A stretch of DNA of 5,538 bases, taken from the NCBI GenBank assembly GCA_003224195.1, contig QHYP01000071.1, forward strand, positions 1 through 5,538. Direction: 5' to 3'. Origin of the DNA: Acidobacteriota bacterium. GTDB taxonomy: Bacteria > Acidobacteriota > Terriglobia > Acidiferrales > UBA7541. The notes beneath the pieces were generated by a model that searched no databases, was not told the DNA's origin, and worked only from the letters and a program-made list of their open reading frames with translations. The translations under genes were made by a program, and so were the position numbers. Numbering within the stretch: position 1 is the stretch's first letter; each line of letters opens with the position of its first letter. Below are positions 5,465-5,538 of the stretch, piece after piece.

Positions 5465-5538
5465 TTTTGCCTCCTGAAAAGTGCGTCCGCGTCACACTGC
5501 GGTTCAAACGCGCCCCGCGGAACTTACTTCTTTTCTTC
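5465..5538 (-). other. 5' flank of the amidohydrolase gene
   Basis: This 74-nt stretch holds the AGGAGG ribosome binding site at 5470-5475 and no promoter that I recognise. At its far edge the minus strand reads GAA GAA AAG AAG TAA (stop at 5524-5526). That could be the last four codons (EEKK) of an upstream gene cut off by the window, or just a purine run. If it is a gene end, the hydrolase would follow it by 59 nt and might share its transcript. Confidence 0.3.

Overview
This window holds a conventional bacterial str (streptomycin) ribosomal operon, preceded by an unrelated secreted hydrolase gene. Every gene I can support lies on the minus strand, so the biological reading order runs from high to low coordinates: amidohydrolase (4073-5464), then rpsL (3061-3444), rpsG (2562-3032), fusA (266-2527) and the 5' end of tuf (1-181, cut by the window edge). 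The plus strand has long open frames, but they shadow fusA and the other genes in GC-rich DNA, and none resembles a protein family I know.

The organism is a GC-rich bacterium. The order rpsL-rpsG-fusA-tuf is universal enough that it does not identify a phylum. An EF-G with extra segments, together with an exported amidohydrolase that has an Ala-Gln signal cleavage site, would fit Acidobacteriota or a related environmental lineage. That placement is inference and I hold it loosely.

Region by region: 5465-5538 is a short upstream flank with a strong ribosome binding site for the hydrolase. 4073-5464 encodes an exported metal-dependent amidohydrolase of the imidazolonepropionase-like type. 3882-4072 is intergenic and holds a weak terminator-like hairpin, a 7-bp inverted repeat and a short direct repeat. 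3853-3881 is a near-consensus sigma-70 promoter (TTGACA, 17 bp, TATACT). About 400 nt of untranslated leader, rich in inverted repeats, separate its predicted start from rpsL. The three downstream spacers are short (28, 34 and 84 nt), which fits one polycistronic message. The fusA-tuf spacer carries a 7-bp hairpin just before the tuf ribosome binding site.

The four operon genes work together in translation. S12 and S7 are 30S proteins at the decoding centre and the head/E-site, EF-G drives translocation, and EF-Tu delivers aminoacyl-tRNA. The hydrolase has no evident link to translation; it is probably a chance neighbour with its own transcription.

I see no mobile element, CRISPR array, tRNA or rRNA, and no convincing new multi-gene system. 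The points most worth checking are the long structured rpsL leader, the roughly 30-residue insertion in EF-G domain IV, and an Asp in place of an expected metal-binding His in the hydrolase.
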